Source of the DNA: Chrysoporthe austroafricana
Taxonomy: Eukaryota > Ascomycota > Sordariomycetes > Diaporthales > Cryphonectriaceae
Direction: 5' to 3'
Assembly (NCBI GenBank): GCA_001051155.2
Contig: JYIP02000007.1
Coordinates: forward strand, 2,110,342-2,174,341
DNA: 64,000 bases
Within the stretch, counting starts at the first letter, position 1; the number at the start of each line of letters is the position of its first letter. The notes beneath the pieces are model-generated. The model saw nothing but the letters and a program-made list of their open reading frames with translations. It did no database searches and was not told the DNA's origin. The position numbers were made by a program, and so were the translations under genes. This document shows, in pieces, positions 12,780 to 24,329 of the stretch.

Positions 12780-13074
12780 ATGCCTCGTGGTGACAGTGAT
12801 GCCAACGTAAGTTTCCAAGTCCCATCCAGCCATCTGCTCTTGTACGCCGCTCATATCTGGATTTTCTCCAACGTAGAGGATCTACATCGAAGATGGTCCA
12901 CACGGCAGGCGACTCTACACAATCGAGACGAGAGAACTCCGGTGGTACTGCTACTACTGCTCCCATGGGCCGATGACACCCCGTCTTGAGGATCATTGTT
13001 CCGTCTGTTTCCGTCGTCGATCCGAGTACAGCTACGTCGAGACGCAGCAAGTCCGCCGCTATATACGTGGATAG
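12780..13074 (+). CDS. small Cys-rich zinc-ribbon-like protein, 74 aa, two exons
   Basis: Exon 1 is 12780-12806, only nine codons (MPRGDSDAN), and exon 2 is 12877-13074. The 70-nt intron starts GTAAGT and ends CGTAG, phase 0. Exon 2 reads RIYIEDGPHGRRLYTI, then the core WYCYYCSHGPM, then DHCSVCFRRRSEY, and ends in a basic tail with a TAG stop. This is a CxxC...CxxC arrangement with an aromatic pair before the first Cys, the same plan as the gene at 6531, but with GPM and a longer C-terminus and without the third Cys pair. There is no signal peptide or membrane segment. The very short first exon explains why a simple open-frame search misses it. The family is widespread in filamentous ascomycetes but functionally uncharacterised; zinc binding is inferred from Cys spacing alone. 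Confidence 0.68.
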
Positions 13075-15160
13075 CTAAGCGGCATCGTTGGTGCTCATCC
13101 TCCCCGGATCCGGAGTGCCCGTGTCGCCTTCAACCTAGGCCATGAGGATGATGGCATCGCGTCTCTTACCGGTACGTCTACATTCCTCATCTCACCAGCT
13201 CGACACCTGCTGACGGCGAGATCAGTAGCTCAACGGCTACTGCTGTCTTCTAACGATACCATACAATCACATCTACCGTCTTGCACTCCGGTGGGCCGTC
13301 TCGCCGTCCGTCTTCTTCGCCAATGTCGTTCCGGCTGTATTTATATGAACATTCATGATCTGGTAAGGCGTGCGTGGGCTCGTTCAAAACATTCGTTGGG
13401 TGGGTGTACGAGTATGCAGAAATGAGAGTTGCGCATGGTCAGCGGTGGTGGTTGGGTATGTCTTGTACGATACGACGTCGCAATATACTTTTTGTCCTCC
13501 CAACATCTCGGCGGCCGCCTCACATGTCACAAATCTCACCGCCGGCCAGGCGGCCCACGATCACGAGCTGTGTGCCCGGCGGCTCGACCAAGGGACCCGG
13601 ACCCGACGGCTTGGGTCCTTCTAGAAACCTTCCACGGGTGCACCCTGGTGAAGATCCCCGCGCAGAACCTGCTTTCTCGAGCCGCCAGGGTGCCAATGGC
13701 CGCTGCACGTACCCCACCACAACATGGCGACCCTGCAAGCCTCGCAGATCAGTCACACCTGTTAGACTTCGAGGGCACGCCCTCTGCCGTCGCGCGTGAG
13801 CCTTCTGTGAAATTACCCCGAGATTATGTCCTCTCCGACAGAGGCCTATGATATGCATCGGCCGCCGCCCACGGCCCTCTCAGCTGCATGCAACCCGCTG
13901 CAGCGTCCCGTCAGCAATCTCCCGGGCGCCGTCGCCGGGATTTGCGCACACCACGCCTGCACGCCAGGACACTCCCTCCCGCAGGCAGCCCTGGCCCCAG
14001 GCTTTGAGGCCCCCCCGCCAGCGACAGGATATCTCGGTGTCGCGGCCTGCCAGCTCGTGACGTCGTGCGCTGGGCTCACTCACCGGAAAGCCAGGCCTCG
14101 CCGGGCATCCAGAGAGGCCTCACAATCGCAGCGCTCTAGCGCCTGCGCCTGCCACGCCAATAGTAAATTGCACGCCCTGCCTCCAGCGGCGACCTGAGAT
14201 TACCGTCAGCAGGGAAAAGAGAGACGGGGGGGGGGGGAAGAGAGGGAGAAACAGGAAAAAGAGCCTGGTTGAGTCAGCTGGGGCACCCACCTAGAGCCTG
14301 GCGTCGGCGTGCGTGCCCGCCGGAAATCAGCGGCGGCTGGGGGCCAGAAGGCACTGGTTGGTCCTGAGAGCTTGCTCGAGAACGGGGCCTAGAACGCAGG
14401 GCCTAGAACGCAGGGCCTCGACACACAGAGCAGGAAGCGGGAGACAGGGCGGAGACAAGGTTCGTGAAGAGGTACGTACAGACGTATAATTACACGCGAG
14501 ACAGCCTCTCACTGCGCCTGGGGACCTGTGGATATGCCTACCACCAGGACGTCGAGGCAGCGAAGCGAAGAGGGAGCCAGCCAGCTTCTCCTCTGGAGCC
14601 ACGCGCCGGCGCCATGCTCACCTACAGAAGCGACTCGGAGAGGACCTGCTATCTAGCCAGGCGATCAGCATCACAGGACATGCAATCCGCCACCGCCCGA
14701 CAGGTATGGCCTGCGATTTCTCGTTTGCCCCCCAGCCCCCGCCTCTCTTCTCCCCCATCCCCGCCTCCAATGCCGCTGCGATCCGAAGAAGTCGTCTTCG
14801 TCGTCTGCGGGCACCCTCCTCTACAGGTTCCGTCTGGTGCCCTTCACCCCCAGACTTGCCGGGCCAGTGTCGTCGGGGCCGGGGGTTCCTGCGCGCATGG
14901 CGGACCCGCAGGCCAAGCACCGGGAACCAAGATGACGTGGGGCGAGGCAGACCTCGCGAGGACCCTAGGTGGAAGGGGGGAAGCGCGGGGTGAGGAAACA
15001 TTTCTGGGCGCAGCTTGTGCGCGCCGATGAGATCGCTTGCTGAGGAATCTCGGCATGAGCGGTCTGCCGCCTCGAACTCGGCGGCCTGCAGCGGAGGGGC
15101 CCTCGCTCGTACGACGGGTGGGGGACGCTCATGTCGAGCAGCGCGTGGCTTGGTCGCGCT

Positions 15161-15191
<31 letters not shown>

Positions 15192-15785
15192 NCCCCGCGC
15201 GTGCTTGGGGCCCGTTCTTTTTTTTTTTTTTCCTTTTTTTTTTTTTTTTTTTCTTTTTTTTTTTTTTTTTCTCTTCTTCCCCTTCTCCTCCCTGCTTTTT
15301 CCCTCTGTCTGAAAGTTACTCGCGGCGCGAGAAGATGTGTTGCAAAGGCATCATCGAATCAGGCTAGTCTCGAGTCGGAAGTGTGTGATGGGGGCCGGCT
15401 CCGTGCAGCGTGCATGAGGAATATGGGCCTGTGAATCCATCGTATCTTCGCTTTTATTTATTTTGTCTCGTTTTGTTTGGTTTTCCTCTTCCGGGACCGG
15501 CTCTCGCGCCTCACTCGACTCTGGCAGGCTGTTCTGACCGCCCCACGTGTCGGCCATCCACATACGCCAGCATATAACTGCGGCATACAAGCAGCGCGAT
15601 CCTGCAGGCCCCTCCTCCTCGACCTTTGCCTCAACGTTGTCCTCGCATCCGCCACATTCTTTCTGGGGGGAGATAAAACAAGACGGCTTCAAGCCCCCCC
15701 TTCCTCGCACTGCCGCGCGCCGCATAGCTATCCGAACAGCACACATCGCTGCAGCGGTCGGTCACTACCACACCCCGAAGTCAAC
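13075..15785. other. non-coding stretch with sequence-gap region
   Basis: No supported gene. Frames on both strands between 13.4 and 15.0 kb overlap heavily in GC-rich DNA and lack motifs. A poly-T block with an ambiguous base is near 15.19 kb. 15.6-15.78 kb is the 5' flank of the phosphatase gene. Confidence 0.45.
15163..15270. repeat. poly-T tracts flanking one ambiguous base (N at 15192)
   Basis: A run of 29 T ends directly at an N, followed by about 25 GC-rich bases and several further T runs broken by single C residues. This looks like a read end or low-quality join rather than biology. Sequence and length here are unreliable. Confidence 0.8.
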
Positions 15786-17215
15786 ATGTCACCCACCACG
15801 GCCACGCCCCTCCCCCCCTCCCCGCCCTTCATCGACATCCCCGGCCTCCGGAACTTCAGGGACGCGGGCGGCTACCCCCTCGCCGCGGACCCCTCCAAGA
15901 TCGTCCGCCGCGGGGTCCTCTTCCGCGCCTCCGAGCCCTCCATGGTCACCGAGGAGGGCATCGCCACCATGACCGGCGACCTGGGCATCCGGTACGTCTA
16001 CGACCTGCGCTCCCGCGCCGAGATCGACAGCGACACCAAGAAGGGCGGCCGCCACGTCAGGGAGTGGGCCGGCTCCGAGAGGGTCTTCGTGCCCGTCTTC
16101 GCCCAGGAGGACTACTCCCCCGAGGCCATCGCGCGGCGGTTCGGCGCCTTTGCCAGGGAGGGGACCACGGTAAGTGCCAGGCGGAGCCGCGGGTGTGTTT
16201 CCGGACCACACGTGGAGGTTGGAGGCGTGAGCCAGGCCGGGCCCGGCTCGTGTCCGTGTGTGTGTGTATGTGTGTACGCGTGAGGTCGGTTTTGACCTTT
16301 GAGGCTGTGGGCTGGGGGGGAGGGGGGACTGCAGGAGGGTGGCGAGGCGAACGTGTGCACTCTATCTGGGGATCTCGCATGGTACCACACCACCTCGACA
16401 GGACGGTATTGCACTTTTCCGGGTCATCCGGGAGTTGCACCTTTCGCCTCCGCGGCGCCTCGCGCCCTCTGCCTCGCGCGGACAGCCCCGTGTGCCCCTG
16501 GGAAGCCTGGCCACATGTAGCATCACCACACCTCACCACCAACCCCCTTCCACCCTACTTTCTCCCCCCCCCCCCCCCCCCCCCCCCCCCTCCCCCCCCC
16601 CTTCCCCCCCCCCCCCCGCGCAGACCCACGTGTTCTACACCCCATCCCATCTGTTCTTGGCGGTCACAGGGCTGACGCGGCAGCGAACCCCCCCCTCTCC
16701 AGGGCTTCGTCGAGGTCTACACTCGCATCCTCGAGGGCGGCGCCGATCCGGCCGGCCCGCAGCCCTTCGCCGTCATCCTCCGCCACCTCGCTTCCCCCTC
16801 GCCGGCGCCCGTGCTGGTCCACTGCACGGCCGGCAAGGACCGCACCGGCGTCATCATCGCGCTGGTGCTGAGCCTGTGCGGCGTCTCGGACGACGCCGTC
16901 GCCCACGAGTACGCCCTCACCGACCTGGGCCTGCAGGAGCGCAAGGAGGAGTTCATCGAGCACCTGACCGCAGCCCCGCCGCTCCAGGGGAAGCGGGCCG
17001 CGGCGGAGAGGATGGTGAGCAGCCGGCGGGAGAACATGGTGGCCACGCTGGCCATGATGAGGGACCGGTGGGGCGGCGCCGAGGGCTACGTCAGGAAGGA
17101 GGTGGGGCTGAGCGCTGGAGAGGTCGAGGCCATCCGGCGGAACTTGGTGGTGGATGTTGACGGTGGGAGGCAGGCACCTGTGCCGTGGGAGGAGCATGCC
17201 CAGCTGGTGCAATGA
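15786..17215 (+). CDS. fungal tyrosine/dual-specificity phosphatase
   Basis: Exon 1 (15786-16169) and exon 2 (16703-17215) encode 298 residues, joined in phase 0 by a 533-nt intron with a GTAAGT donor and CTCCAG acceptor. The start has a good context (TCAACATG). The N-terminal RNFRDAGGYP (about residue 20) is the hallmark of the Y_phosphatase3-type family. The P-loop HCTAGKDRTG has the catalytic Cys at about residue 169 and its Arg six residues later, matching CX5R, so the enzyme should be active by a Cys-phosphate intermediate. The protein is likely cytosolic, with no signal peptide. Members remove phosphate from Tyr or other targets; the substrate is not predictable. The intron is unusually long for this genome and contains a 54-base poly-C block, so its length may be an assembly artefact. 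The stop is 254 bp from the convergent mS45 gene. Confidence 0.88.
16564..16617. repeat. poly-C block inside the phosphatase intron
   Basis: C runs of roughly 27, 10 and 14 bases, interrupted by single or paired T. It lies wholly within the intron, so it does not alter the protein, but homopolymers of this length are error-prone. Confidence 0.85.
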
Positions 17216-17469
17216 GGCCGGCGACGTGGGCTACTAATGGAGACCGGCTTGGCAGCGAGATCTAGACAGACGGCAGCATGGCGACGGAGTTTCGTGGGGT
17301 TAAGCAAGCGCTGGAATCAACATTGATCTCCAGATACACGGTCCGGTTATTAAGCTGGACGACGCTGGCAGCATGCTCGCCCGCGCATTTCATGCCTGGT
17401 AGCGCAGTGTGGAATGTATAGTCCCGACGCTGCTTCCAGCCTGTATGGTGTGGAGCAGGCCGCCTGCTT

Positions 17470-18710
17470 CTAGTCGATCTTGGTCGGGATCTTGACCTGA
17501 TCCTTCTTCCGGTCCTCAGACGGGATACCATACCTCCAGCCTACGCCACTCCTCGCCCTTCCCGTTTTCCCTACATCGTCCACCATCATCTTCTTGAACC
17601 GGAACTCGAATCGCCCCGTCGGCACCGTCGTGGTTAACCTCTTGCTGCGCTCTTCAGCTTCCCTCTCACGTGCCTCATCATCCATCTGAGAAGCCCTCGC
17701 CTCCTTTACAAATAGCTCCTCCGACTCCCGCTGGCGCATGCCATCGTGCACCCGCCTCCGGTGTTCGACTAGCTCCTTGTGCGGAATACGGGCATCCGCC
17801 GACAACATTGTATGGTGGAAGGCCTTTGCGGCGTCCTCACGGGTGAAGTGCCGTGATTCTGATGTCGGGATGAAGAGCTGCTGCATCGTGTAGCCGTGTA
17901 TGTGGATCTCGTTGAACGGCTCGAGTGGCTGCGCGGGCTGGCCTTGTGGATAGTCGTGGGTGGGCAACATCTCGAGAACGGCTCGAGAGTAAGGCGTGGC
18001 TAGTTTCTTGCCCTGTGGTTGATGAACGGTGGTCAGCCGGTGCTTCATCATCTGAGTTGGTGGCATGCAGGAGACGTGATAGCATTTCTATCAGAGAGGC
18101 TCGCAAAGCTAGTTTGTAACCATATTGTGCTGTCTTCAAGACTAATCGAATTTTTGTTGTACTCATCATAGGAAAGCATGTGGGAACGTTGGATGTGGAG
18201 GCTCGGGGCAGCACGTACCTCTCTCTCCCACTCCTTCTCAACCGTCTTCATCCTTACAACGGCGGCCACCCTCCTGTGGTCCACGCCCAGCTGTGCCGAT
18301 ACCACCTTGATGGGCTCCTCGTCCATGAAGACCCTCTTCCAGATCATCTCGCGCGCCGCCTCCGAGAGCACCGGCGTGCTGATGAAGGCCGGGTTCGAGG
18401 GGAAGGGCTGCCGCTTGGCGAACTCGCCGCCAAGGTAGTTGGTCTGGCCGGGTTTGTGCGATTCCAGCTCCTTGCCTCGCATCTTCATCCAATTTAAATA
18501 CTGAGCCCTGGCGATTGGCACGTTTCGTCTCCGGTCCGCGGTTGTGGAGAATGGTCTGGAAGGCGAGGACGGCGACGCAGATGCATGGCATGCAAGCAGT
18601 GCCCGCTCGACAGGCGATGCGGTGCCTACTATTGAGCCAGTCGAGCTCGCCAGGCCCGAGAATTCCGCGCTACATGCCTGTAACGAGTGTGATGGTATCC
18701 TTGGGGGCAT
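17470..18710 (-). CDS. MRPS35: mitochondrial small-subunit ribosomal protein mS45 (Bot1/Mrps35 family)
   Basis: Exon 1 (18710-18219) and exon 2 (18012-17470) give 344 residues. The 206-nt intron runs from GTACGT to CCACAG in phase 0 and joins KEWERE to GKKLATPYSR, which is continuous in the family. A Met 17 codons upstream (18761) is in frame, but MPPRIPSHS begins a Ser/Arg-rich mitochondrial targeting sequence, with RPFSTTADRRRN near residue 58 as the likely processing region. The conserved core follows (ARAQYLNWMKMRGKE, GGEFAKRQPFP and VVSAQLGVDHRRVAAVVRMK), then a long charged C-terminal helix and the WRYGIPSEDRKKDQV end. In yeast the orthologue is part of the 37S mitoribosomal subunit; in fission yeast Bot1 is needed for mitochondrial translation. 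The gene converges with the phosphatase gene and nothing is disrupted. Confidence 0.88.
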
Positions 18711-19754
18711 GCTGTCGGAGGTTGTGACGAGGGCGAAGGTCGCCGTGGGGGGCTGGCCCAAAGGTTAAAAATCCAGAGCTCGAGCAGCACACACGCGACG
18801 TGGTTCTTAAGGCGAGGAAATTTTCGCAGTGAGCTTGCAAATGCTGCTTAGCCTATAATGCCTGCTAGAAAAAGAAGCCGAGGGTTAGGGTGCGGCTTCC
18901 CATTCTATTCGCCGTCCCCCTACCACCACCCAAAAAAAGAAAAAAAAAAAATAAGAAAAGGCGGCTGAAAAGCCTCATGGTCCCAAAATATATGGCGTCA
19001 ACGGTCTTTTGATCGGACTTCGCTATATATACAAGGAGACAGCTCGGGGATAGTTTGGGCTTGGGAGCAGACTGATCTTGGGAATCAGGATATCTTGATT
19101 CAGGCTGCAAACTCTAGATACTGAGCGAGAACAACAACAGCTTAGGAAATTGGCCCGTACACAGCTCCTGGTCTTCATTGCCAGTTCTCACTCAGAGCTT
19201 ACAGGTAGTAGATTCACGTTTGCTCTCTTTCTCTATTTTTTTTTATATTTTTCTTTTTTTCATTTATATGGCTCTACTCAATATGCAGGTCAAATCACGG
19301 CGTTCAGAATTCCAAAAGTCCCAAGATCGCAATGGAGCAACAAATCCATCGATCTTATGAGGATGATACAATAAACAGTTATACAAGAGTTTCACAAGAT
19401 GTCAGAACATGAATACAATGTGGGCTGAAGGCGCAAGCCTCTTCAGTGAACTACGGCACGTGGGGATAGAATTCACATTAGTCAGATGAATGAGTAGTCT
19501 AGTAAACAGGGAGGCTTGTCCAAATCAGCGCGTATCGTCTCCGAGACCAATACCACATGCAGATAATAGAAAGCCAGTCGCGTAAACTTTATGCCACATT
19601 GATTGGCTCTGTCTCCCTCGTGCTTGGCAGCCAAGGACGACTGAAGGTCTCGCTCGGCCGGTGAGAAAAACATCGTCGCGATGTCTGAGCCGTTAGATGC
19701 AAGTGTTCCGACATGACTTGCCAATGCGAGTCCAGGTGCAATCGAGCTCTGCGC
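18711..19754. other. intergenic, AT-richer
   Basis: Upstream of the mS45 gene the sequence has A and T runs (near 18930 and 19230) and no supported frame. The first 60 bases would be 5' leader if translation of mS45 starts at 18710. The stretch ends in the 3' flank of the protease gene. Confidence 0.45.
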
Positions 19755-21563
19755 CTACTTTCGGTACACCCGCCGGAGATCCTTCACCTTCATTCCGGTG
19801 TACTCCTCGATATCATCGATAACGCGGTCGATTGGCGTCGCGAACGAAATATCGAAATGCGCGCTCAGGTGCTCGATACCACCCCAGAACAAGGCGACGA
19901 ATGCCGGTTTCTCTTCCTGTAATACCGCAAAAACGGCAGATCCGCTGTCCCCTTTCGTGGTGAACGGATGTGCGGGGTCGAGGTTCAGAATGCAGAAGTC
20001 ATCGAGAGCAGGGCCCTTTCCGTTGAATTTGTACGAGCGAGTGGGATTCAGAACGCCATGTGTACCGCTGGTAGCTACACCGTATTTGAATACGTGCATA
20101 GGCTTCTCTTGCCCAAGGCGTTTAGCTTTGCGAGCGCTGACTCTGATTTCGTCGAAATCCTCGACTCTGAGGGTTCCGGGTTTAGTGAGACCAGTACATT
20201 GCGCATAAGCGTCGATTCTAACGTATTCATACTCCGGTTTGGGGGGGTAAGTCGCAAATTCGCCGAGCTTTTCTTGGGCGCTCTTGGGCAGCAGTGGCAT
20301 GTAGACATCGTTGTGAGGAGGTGATTCGCTCCAAGGGAGTTTGATAAGAGCCCAGTCGCGACGAGTGTTGTTGTGCACACCGAGAGGAGGCGAGAAGGCA
20401 AGGCTGCCGATACAGCGAGTCTGTGCTTTGTCGTAGTTTTCGCAAAGGTCAGTGAGCTTCTTAGCTTGGTCTTCTGTCCCCTTAAAATATTTCGACAATT
20501 CAGTCTCTTCATCGGTCAGTGGGATATCCATTTCTTCCATTTCACGAATTCGGCGAACGAGGAAAGGTGGTGCAGCGAGTTCACCGGCCCTCTCTTTCAA
20601 ATCATCTAGGACGTGTTTGCTTGGCTGGATAATGGAGACTGCTTCACCTGGATCCGGGCCGGAAGAGCCGCCGTAAGGCTGGGTATTACTATCGTCAACG
20701 ACGACGTGTCGGTTCGTAAGGAAGCAAATTATAGAGCTGTTTCCGCCATCTTGAGAATCGGAACACGACTTAGTCTTCGGTTCAAGGCGGACCAAGAGGC
20801 CGGCTGTCCCCCCACGGTTTGGGTCAGCAAGTGCTGCTACCGATTGCGCAGACTTTTGTGGAAGCTCGAGGCACAACGAAAACCGTTCGTAGAGTGCCGA
20901 CATCTGAAGGCTGGTGGGAGGATCTGAACAGAATATATTAGTCGCTGTAAATAGATATGATCCGTCGGTTGATCCGACCGCTTCTTGTGCCTTACCTTCT
21001 CTGGTGTCTACGCTGCGGATGGTAGATTTAAACGCAGACATGAAGGGCGGAGGTGAACCATTTGCAACAGATTCCTTTCCTTCGAGAACGAGGCAGTGGA
21101 CATTATCCACACCTGAGGCTTTCAGGACATTATAGCAAGCGGATGCTACCTCACAGCCTTTATCCCAACCGCAAGCATCGTAAGTACCAAGCGGTACAGT
21201 AACAAACAACCAGGTAACGAGAGGCTCGTCGTTAGGCGCGCCTTTCGTATCGTATTCGTAGCCAAGGCGGAGAATATCGAGGCGTACTGAGTCGAATATG
21301 GTAATGCCATTAATGGCAGTACGGAGTTGCTGTATAACCTCTGGGATTCCGTTGGCGTCGGTAAAGAGATCGATAATAGGATGGTCTTGATGTATAACGC
21401 CGATGCGCTTCTGGTCTTGTGCATTCCTCATACCAATAGCTGCTGGCTTCTAGCCAATCAGCTTTCTGGTAAGATCGGCATTCGACGTACCGCAAAGCAT
21501 ACGGTAAGGTGTACCGCGTATGAAATTGACAAGGGCGTCTTCGCTGGGAGTTGGGTTGTCCAT
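19755..21563 (-). pseudogene. trypsin-like serine protease with unknown N-terminal domain, one in-frame TAG
   Basis: An intronless frame of 602 codons runs from ATG 21563 (MDNPTPSEDALVNF) to 19755, broken once by TAG at 21452-21450. The truncated paralogue at 26.1-26.6 kb has Trp there (LLDWKP against LIG*KP) and matches on both sides, so the stop is a point mutation and not an intron. A shorter product of 558 residues could start at Met 21431. The first 200 residues hold a domain I cannot name, shared with the paralogue, including GTYDACGWDKGC and VHCLVLEGKES. The rest is a chymotrypsin fold: LTNRHVVVDD (His), RRDWALIKLPW (Asp) and TTKGDSGSAVFAV (Ser), all intact. There is no signal peptide, so an intracellular protease is implied. 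Helical insertions (residues about 330-390) separate His from Asp. It may still be functional through the downstream start. TGG to TAG equals CCA to CTA on the other strand, a CpA target. Confidence 0.72.
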
Positions 21564-22815
21564 TGTTGTTGATGGGGATGAAATTGCGCAGGGCATTGAG
21601 GATGAAGTTGTGCACAAGTTTAAGTAGTGTGCACTGAATGTCGGCGCTAAGCGAAATCCAGCATGGCCCGATGAGGCAGTTGGGTGCAAAGCATCCACAT
21701 ACTTCACCAAAGCCATGTTGAATGAGGAGAAAGCGGCGTTTAAGATGGAGAATGACGAGAGACGATGCGTGCTGTGTGATGCAGGAGTCTTTTTTTTTTT
21801 TTAACAAGGGAGAAATCATACAAGTGGTGAATGAATGTTCAGGCTTTCAAGAGCGAAGAAATAAACCTGTATAGTGGTCCGTGCAAGCCCATGACAACAG
21901 CCTTGTTTGTCTTTATGCTAGGCTGTCACTCTGTAGTCAAACACTGCTTGCAAAAGAGTGCCGGATCTCTGCCTGACTTCAGAGAGCAGGCAGACTCCGT
22001 ACAGCGCCGTATTATGATTGACCTATATGCTCTCCTTGAAAGAAGCCCCCCGGCTGCCTTACGCCCGAGCTACTCTCAAAGGAACTCACTGAATGTCTGA
22101 CCTCGTGTTTCTTACGCATAAGACATCATTCCTTTTGCCCCGTCCAGTGAGTTCCGTTGCTATTCGCACATGTTGTATTATGTACCGCTGCCCCCTGCTA
22201 ACGCACTTGAAAACGCGAGGCCCTCTTTGATTCCCGCGCATCATAATGCATTAGGGACGATTGCATACAGCGTGACGTGAGGTGTTGATCAACGTATTGA
22301 CATTTGGGCTTTTCGTTTGGCCCGAGATGTCACTTTTTTTTTTTTTTTTGCTACAGCTAGATCGCCCGGACAGACGGTGGTTACTATCTATCCTCCAGCC
22401 GCAATAGAGGCGGACGATAGGAATTGAATTGATCGTACCCTCGTCTTTCCTCCAAGAAAGACATGGCCTTTTCAGAGATCCATTGATCGCCGTGCCTGAG
22501 AACAGCCCAGAACATCCTGCCGCCTTTGCGTTGTCACTTGTCGACAAGGCAGTCTGTATAATGAACTTCAGGACAGCCTGTTCATTCAACGGAGTGGAGG
22601 ACAGGCCAGAGGCGGCTTGCCGCTTCCGGGCCGGCTGGAGCGGAGTGTTCTAACTCTGTTCTCTATAAATAATCCCAAGTAGGGATTAGTTAGTTCAAAA
22701 ATAAATCCAAACCATTTGCGATTGATATTATCTAGGCCTGGTTCACAGCTCGTTTCTTGTGCGCGGTTCCCTATTTAAATCAATAGCAGCAGACCCACTC
22801 CCCTTCACATGAAAG
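21564..22815. other. intergenic between protease and kinase-like relics
   Basis: A/T runs occur near 21790 and 22330. A short TATTTAAA box near 22772 lies 45 bp upstream of the relic at 22816. No supported gene. Confidence 0.4.
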
Positions 22816-23709
22816 ATGGCGACGACAATGGAGTCTCGCATCAGTTCGATGGAATTCTCTACAGCTGGAAGAGACGACTGCTACTACCGCATCTTGGCCG
22901 GAACCGGGGTCAAGTATATTACCATTCAAGCCAGGGCGTTCAACGCCGATTTGCTGATGGATATGCCGCTGAACTTCCAAAACATTCTCCCCTCCTTGCC
23001 GTACTACAAGAGTGACTGGAACCAGGCGTACATTTCTCGCAATGCGGCATCTAGCGAATTGGACCGATGCTGTCCCAAACTGAGTTATCGGGAGTGCAGA
23101 CAATCTGACATTCGGAGACGATGAACTTTTTGACCTCGAGAGGACCCAACATCTCGGCTTGCTGGCTCAGGAATGAGTGTGGAAGCAAGACTCGGCGGAG
23201 GGCCGTTACCAGTTAGAGAGCCGGGGACAGCGAACCATGATTATCAAAAAGGCTCGATTTCCCTGGGAAGCCCAGCATATTGAGATGGAGACCCAAATCT
23301 GCCAGCTTATTCAACCCTCAGGAATCGCGCCAAGTTTCCTTGGTCATATAAGCGAGGCGAGCAAGCTGATCAGATTCCTCCTGGAAAAGGTGAAAGGTCG
23401 GTCTGCTAGCTGGAGTGATTTGAAGATCTGCAAGGTGGCCATGCAGCGTCTTCACGATTTGGGCACTTTGGTTCAGATGATACAGTCGCTCTCATCGATT
23501 TCGACAATGCTAAGGTCAATGTGGAGGCGAAAATGATGTGGAGGGAACTTGCCAGTTTAGAAGAGCAATTGCGGGAGGACACCGGCCGCGGTGGGGACAT
23601 TATGGCAGCGGAGAGTGGTTAATGTAATTTTGAGTGGAACGCCGCCGAGGCCACAGTGCAGAAGCTGATTAGTGAGGTTTACGAGAGCCCGCTGATACTG
23701 CGTAACTGA
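22816..23709 (+). pseudogene. decayed kinase-like (PKL/APH-type) gene lacking its catalytic loop
   Basis: Coding traces run from ATG 22816 (MATTMESRISSMEFSTAGRD) to TGA at 23707-23709, in several frames. Pieces in order: CYYRILAGTGVKYITIQARA and LPYYKSDWNQAYISRNAASS; a frame change near 23100, where DLERTQHL appears; a TGA near 23174; GQRTMIIKKARFPWEAQHIE; APSFLGHISEASKLIRFLLE; MQRLHDLGT; then a jump to FGSDDTVALIDFDNAK. Between RLHDLG and ALIDFDNAK a kinase-like protein should carry an HGDxNxxN loop. It is missing, with a frameshift at the join near 23462. The tail (WRELASLEEQLREDTGR) reaches an in-frame TAA near 23620, after which FEWNAAEATVQKLISEVYES continues. At least four lesions make this a clear pseudogene. 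The family resembles uncharacterised Pezizomycotina proteins with a phosphotransferase-like fold (from memory). Confidence 0.72.
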
Positions 23710-24329
23710 CTTGACTTACAAGGAATCGTGACGTTCCAGAGCTATACAAACCTCGGTAACAGCACCGGCTCTGTCGGCAGCAAGTCGAGAGGAAAGAGAA
23801 ATCCTATAAATAAGTTATTCATATACAAGATCCTAGATAACCTAGCCAGAGACAGAACTGTGATGGTAATCGAGCACTGTACAAGCCCCCTTACAAGCTG
23901 AGCCAAGCACAGGTTGTCACAGGTCTGCAGTCCGAGATGTGATCAGCAAGGACGGCGAAGACTTCGACCACCCTCACATTCACGCTCACACTTTCTGCAA
24001 AAACCGTCCGCACTGCGTCTTTTCAAATAGATCAGAATAGAGATTCTGGTGTTGTCTTCGACTCCATCACGACCAAGCAAACCACCATCACCAACAACAT
24101 AGCCCCCATCATCAACAAGGCCATCTCTCCAACTACATCTGCCTCAACCACTCCCAACAAGCTTTTCCAGAAGAAAAAGAAATCAGAGCCAATCTCGTAG
24201 CCTTTTGTGCTACATCACTTCGTCTACAGACGACCTTGTGAAATGGTTCCAAGGTATGTTCCGTTTGCTTTATTGCCCAAGTTTCACGTCTTATTCATCT
24301 CCTCACTATTCTGTCTGATCTAGCTAATC

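Noticed and set aside
13138..13380. Possible further exon after the Cys-rich gene (donor GTACGT near 13170)
   Set aside because: The preceding gene has a clean stop at 13072-13074, and the joined frame hits a stop at once.
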